A stretch of DNA of 5,317 nt from NCBI GenBank assembly GCA_021800315.1, contig JAJYZD010000245.1:1-5317 (forward strand), written 5' to 3'. The notes below the pieces were generated by a model. That model was given only the letters and a program-made list of their open reading frames with translations. It was not told the DNA's origin and did not search any database. A program made the translations under genes and the position numbers. Below, one piece after another: positions 4,759 to 5,317 of this stretch (the first letter of the stretch is position 1; each line of letters opens with the position of its first letter). The DNA is from Bacillota bacterium (GTDB lineage Bacteria; Bacillota; Desulfotomaculia; Desulfotomaculales; JAJYZD01).

Positions 4759-5317
4759 GTGTTGCTGAAGGAGATCGGGATCGGAGCGGGTCTGGCCGGT
4801 CTGGCCTTCCTCCTGTTGACGGGGCGGGACGTCACTCCGGTGCTCTTCGTGCTGGGGGCGGCAGCCGTCGTCTACTACCTGGCCCAGGCCAGGGGGCTGC
4901 TGCCGGCCCGGGCCGAAGGCCAGCAGCAGGTTACGGCCGGGAGCGTCTCCTTCGCCGACATCGGCGGGCAGGCTCCGGCCATCCGGGAACTGGGTGAGGC
5001 CCTGGATTTTCTGCGGGAACGCGGGCGCGTGCGGGAACTGGGCATTCGTCCCTTGAAAGGCATCCTGCTCACCGGGCCCCCGGGTACGGGCAAGACCCTG
5101 CTGGCCAAGGGGGCGGCCGCTTATACCGACGCGGTGTTTCTGGCCTCCGCCGGCAGCAGCTTCGTCGAGATGTACGCCGGGGTCGGGGCGCAGCGGGTGC
5201 GCAAGGTGTTCGGCCAGGCCCGGGATATGGCCCGTCGGCAGAACAAGGAAAACGCCATCGTGTTCATCGACGAGATCGAGATCCTGGGGGGCAAGAGGGG
5301 ACAGACCACCAGCCACC
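4759..5317 (+). CDS. FtsH-like membrane AAA+ ATPase, 3' end beyond window
   Basis: The frame is open to the right edge; 186 residues are visible. Two hydrophobic helices (about 6-20 and 26-42) are separated by only about five residues (TGRDV), forming a membrane hairpin. A linker leads to the AAA+ module, starting VSFADIGGQAPAIRELGEAL (63-82). Walker A is GPPGTGKT (106-113). The pore-loop segment SFVEMYAGVGAQRVR (134-148) closely resembles FVEMFVGVGASRVR of FtsH. Walker B is IVFIDEIE (167-174), followed by ILGGKRGQ. This places it in the FtsH/M41-related AAA+ group, which unfolds membrane and cytosolic proteins. FtsH has a domain of about 70 residues between its two helices; here it is gone. 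Whether an M41 zinc protease domain (HExxH) follows cannot be seen, so it may be a protease or an ATPase only. The gene symbol is left blank for that reason. Confidence 0.88.
   Translation, partial: MLLKEIGIGAGLAGLAFLLLTGRDVTPVLFVLGAAAVVYYLAQARGLLPARAEGQQQVTAGSVSFADIGGQAPAIRELGEALDFLRERGRVRELGIRPLKGILLTGPPGTGKTLLAKGAAAYTDAVFLASAGSSFVEMYAGVGAQRVRKVFGQARDMARRQNKENAIVFIDEIEILGGKRGQTTSH

Noticed and set aside
3957..4835. Minus-strand 292-codon frame across the membrane protein gene
   Set aside because: Most of it is antisense to a plausible plus-strand gene with promoter and Shine-Dalgarno. Only its last 55 codons, with their own start site, merit mention.
4738..5316. Minus-strand 192-codon frame opposite the ATPase
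   Set aside because: The plus strand carries unmistakable Walker A, Walker B and FtsH-type pore motifs, so this is a shadow.

Overview
The window looks like chromosomal DNA of a GC-rich member of the Clostridia (Firmicutes), probably a Desulfotomaculum/Pelotomaculum/Moorella-like anaerobe. This rests on the DUF512 gene directly followed by der, a neighbourhood typical of Clostridia, on strong SigA-type promoters and purine-rich Shine-Dalgarno sequences, and on frequent TTG/GTG starts. The species is not determinable from the sequence alone.

Region 1 (1-1260) is accessory DNA, visibly less GC-rich than the rest. It holds the 3' two thirds of a TnpB-related gene (IS200/IS605 'accessory' type, RuvC-like fold without a zinc ribbon), followed by about 600 bases with no convincing protein gene. 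That stretch is dense in hairpins, including a stem capped by a UUCG loop, and is the best candidate for an undescribed structured RNA, possibly the guide (omega-like) RNA of this TnpB relative.

Region 2 (1271-4018) is a housekeeping operon. A 9-bp inverted repeat abuts a near-consensus promoter (TTGACT, 17 bp, GATAAT). This drives a DUF512 gene (PDZ domain plus radical-SAM-like CxxxCxxC) that overlaps by 4 bases with der, the double GTPase for 50S ribosome assembly.

Region 3 (4019-4205) is a short intergenic stretch with two hairpins, a possible 55-residue gene on the minus strand, and an extended -10 promoter pointing right.

Region 4 (4206-5317) is a second transcription unit. It encodes a 180-residue single-pass membrane protein of unknown family and, 10 bases later, an FtsH-like AAA+ ATPase whose end lies beyond the window. 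The ATPase keeps two N-terminal membrane helices but has almost no loop between them, where FtsH has an extracytoplasmic domain. The neighbour may supply that domain as a separate chain.

No tRNA, rRNA or CRISPR array was found.
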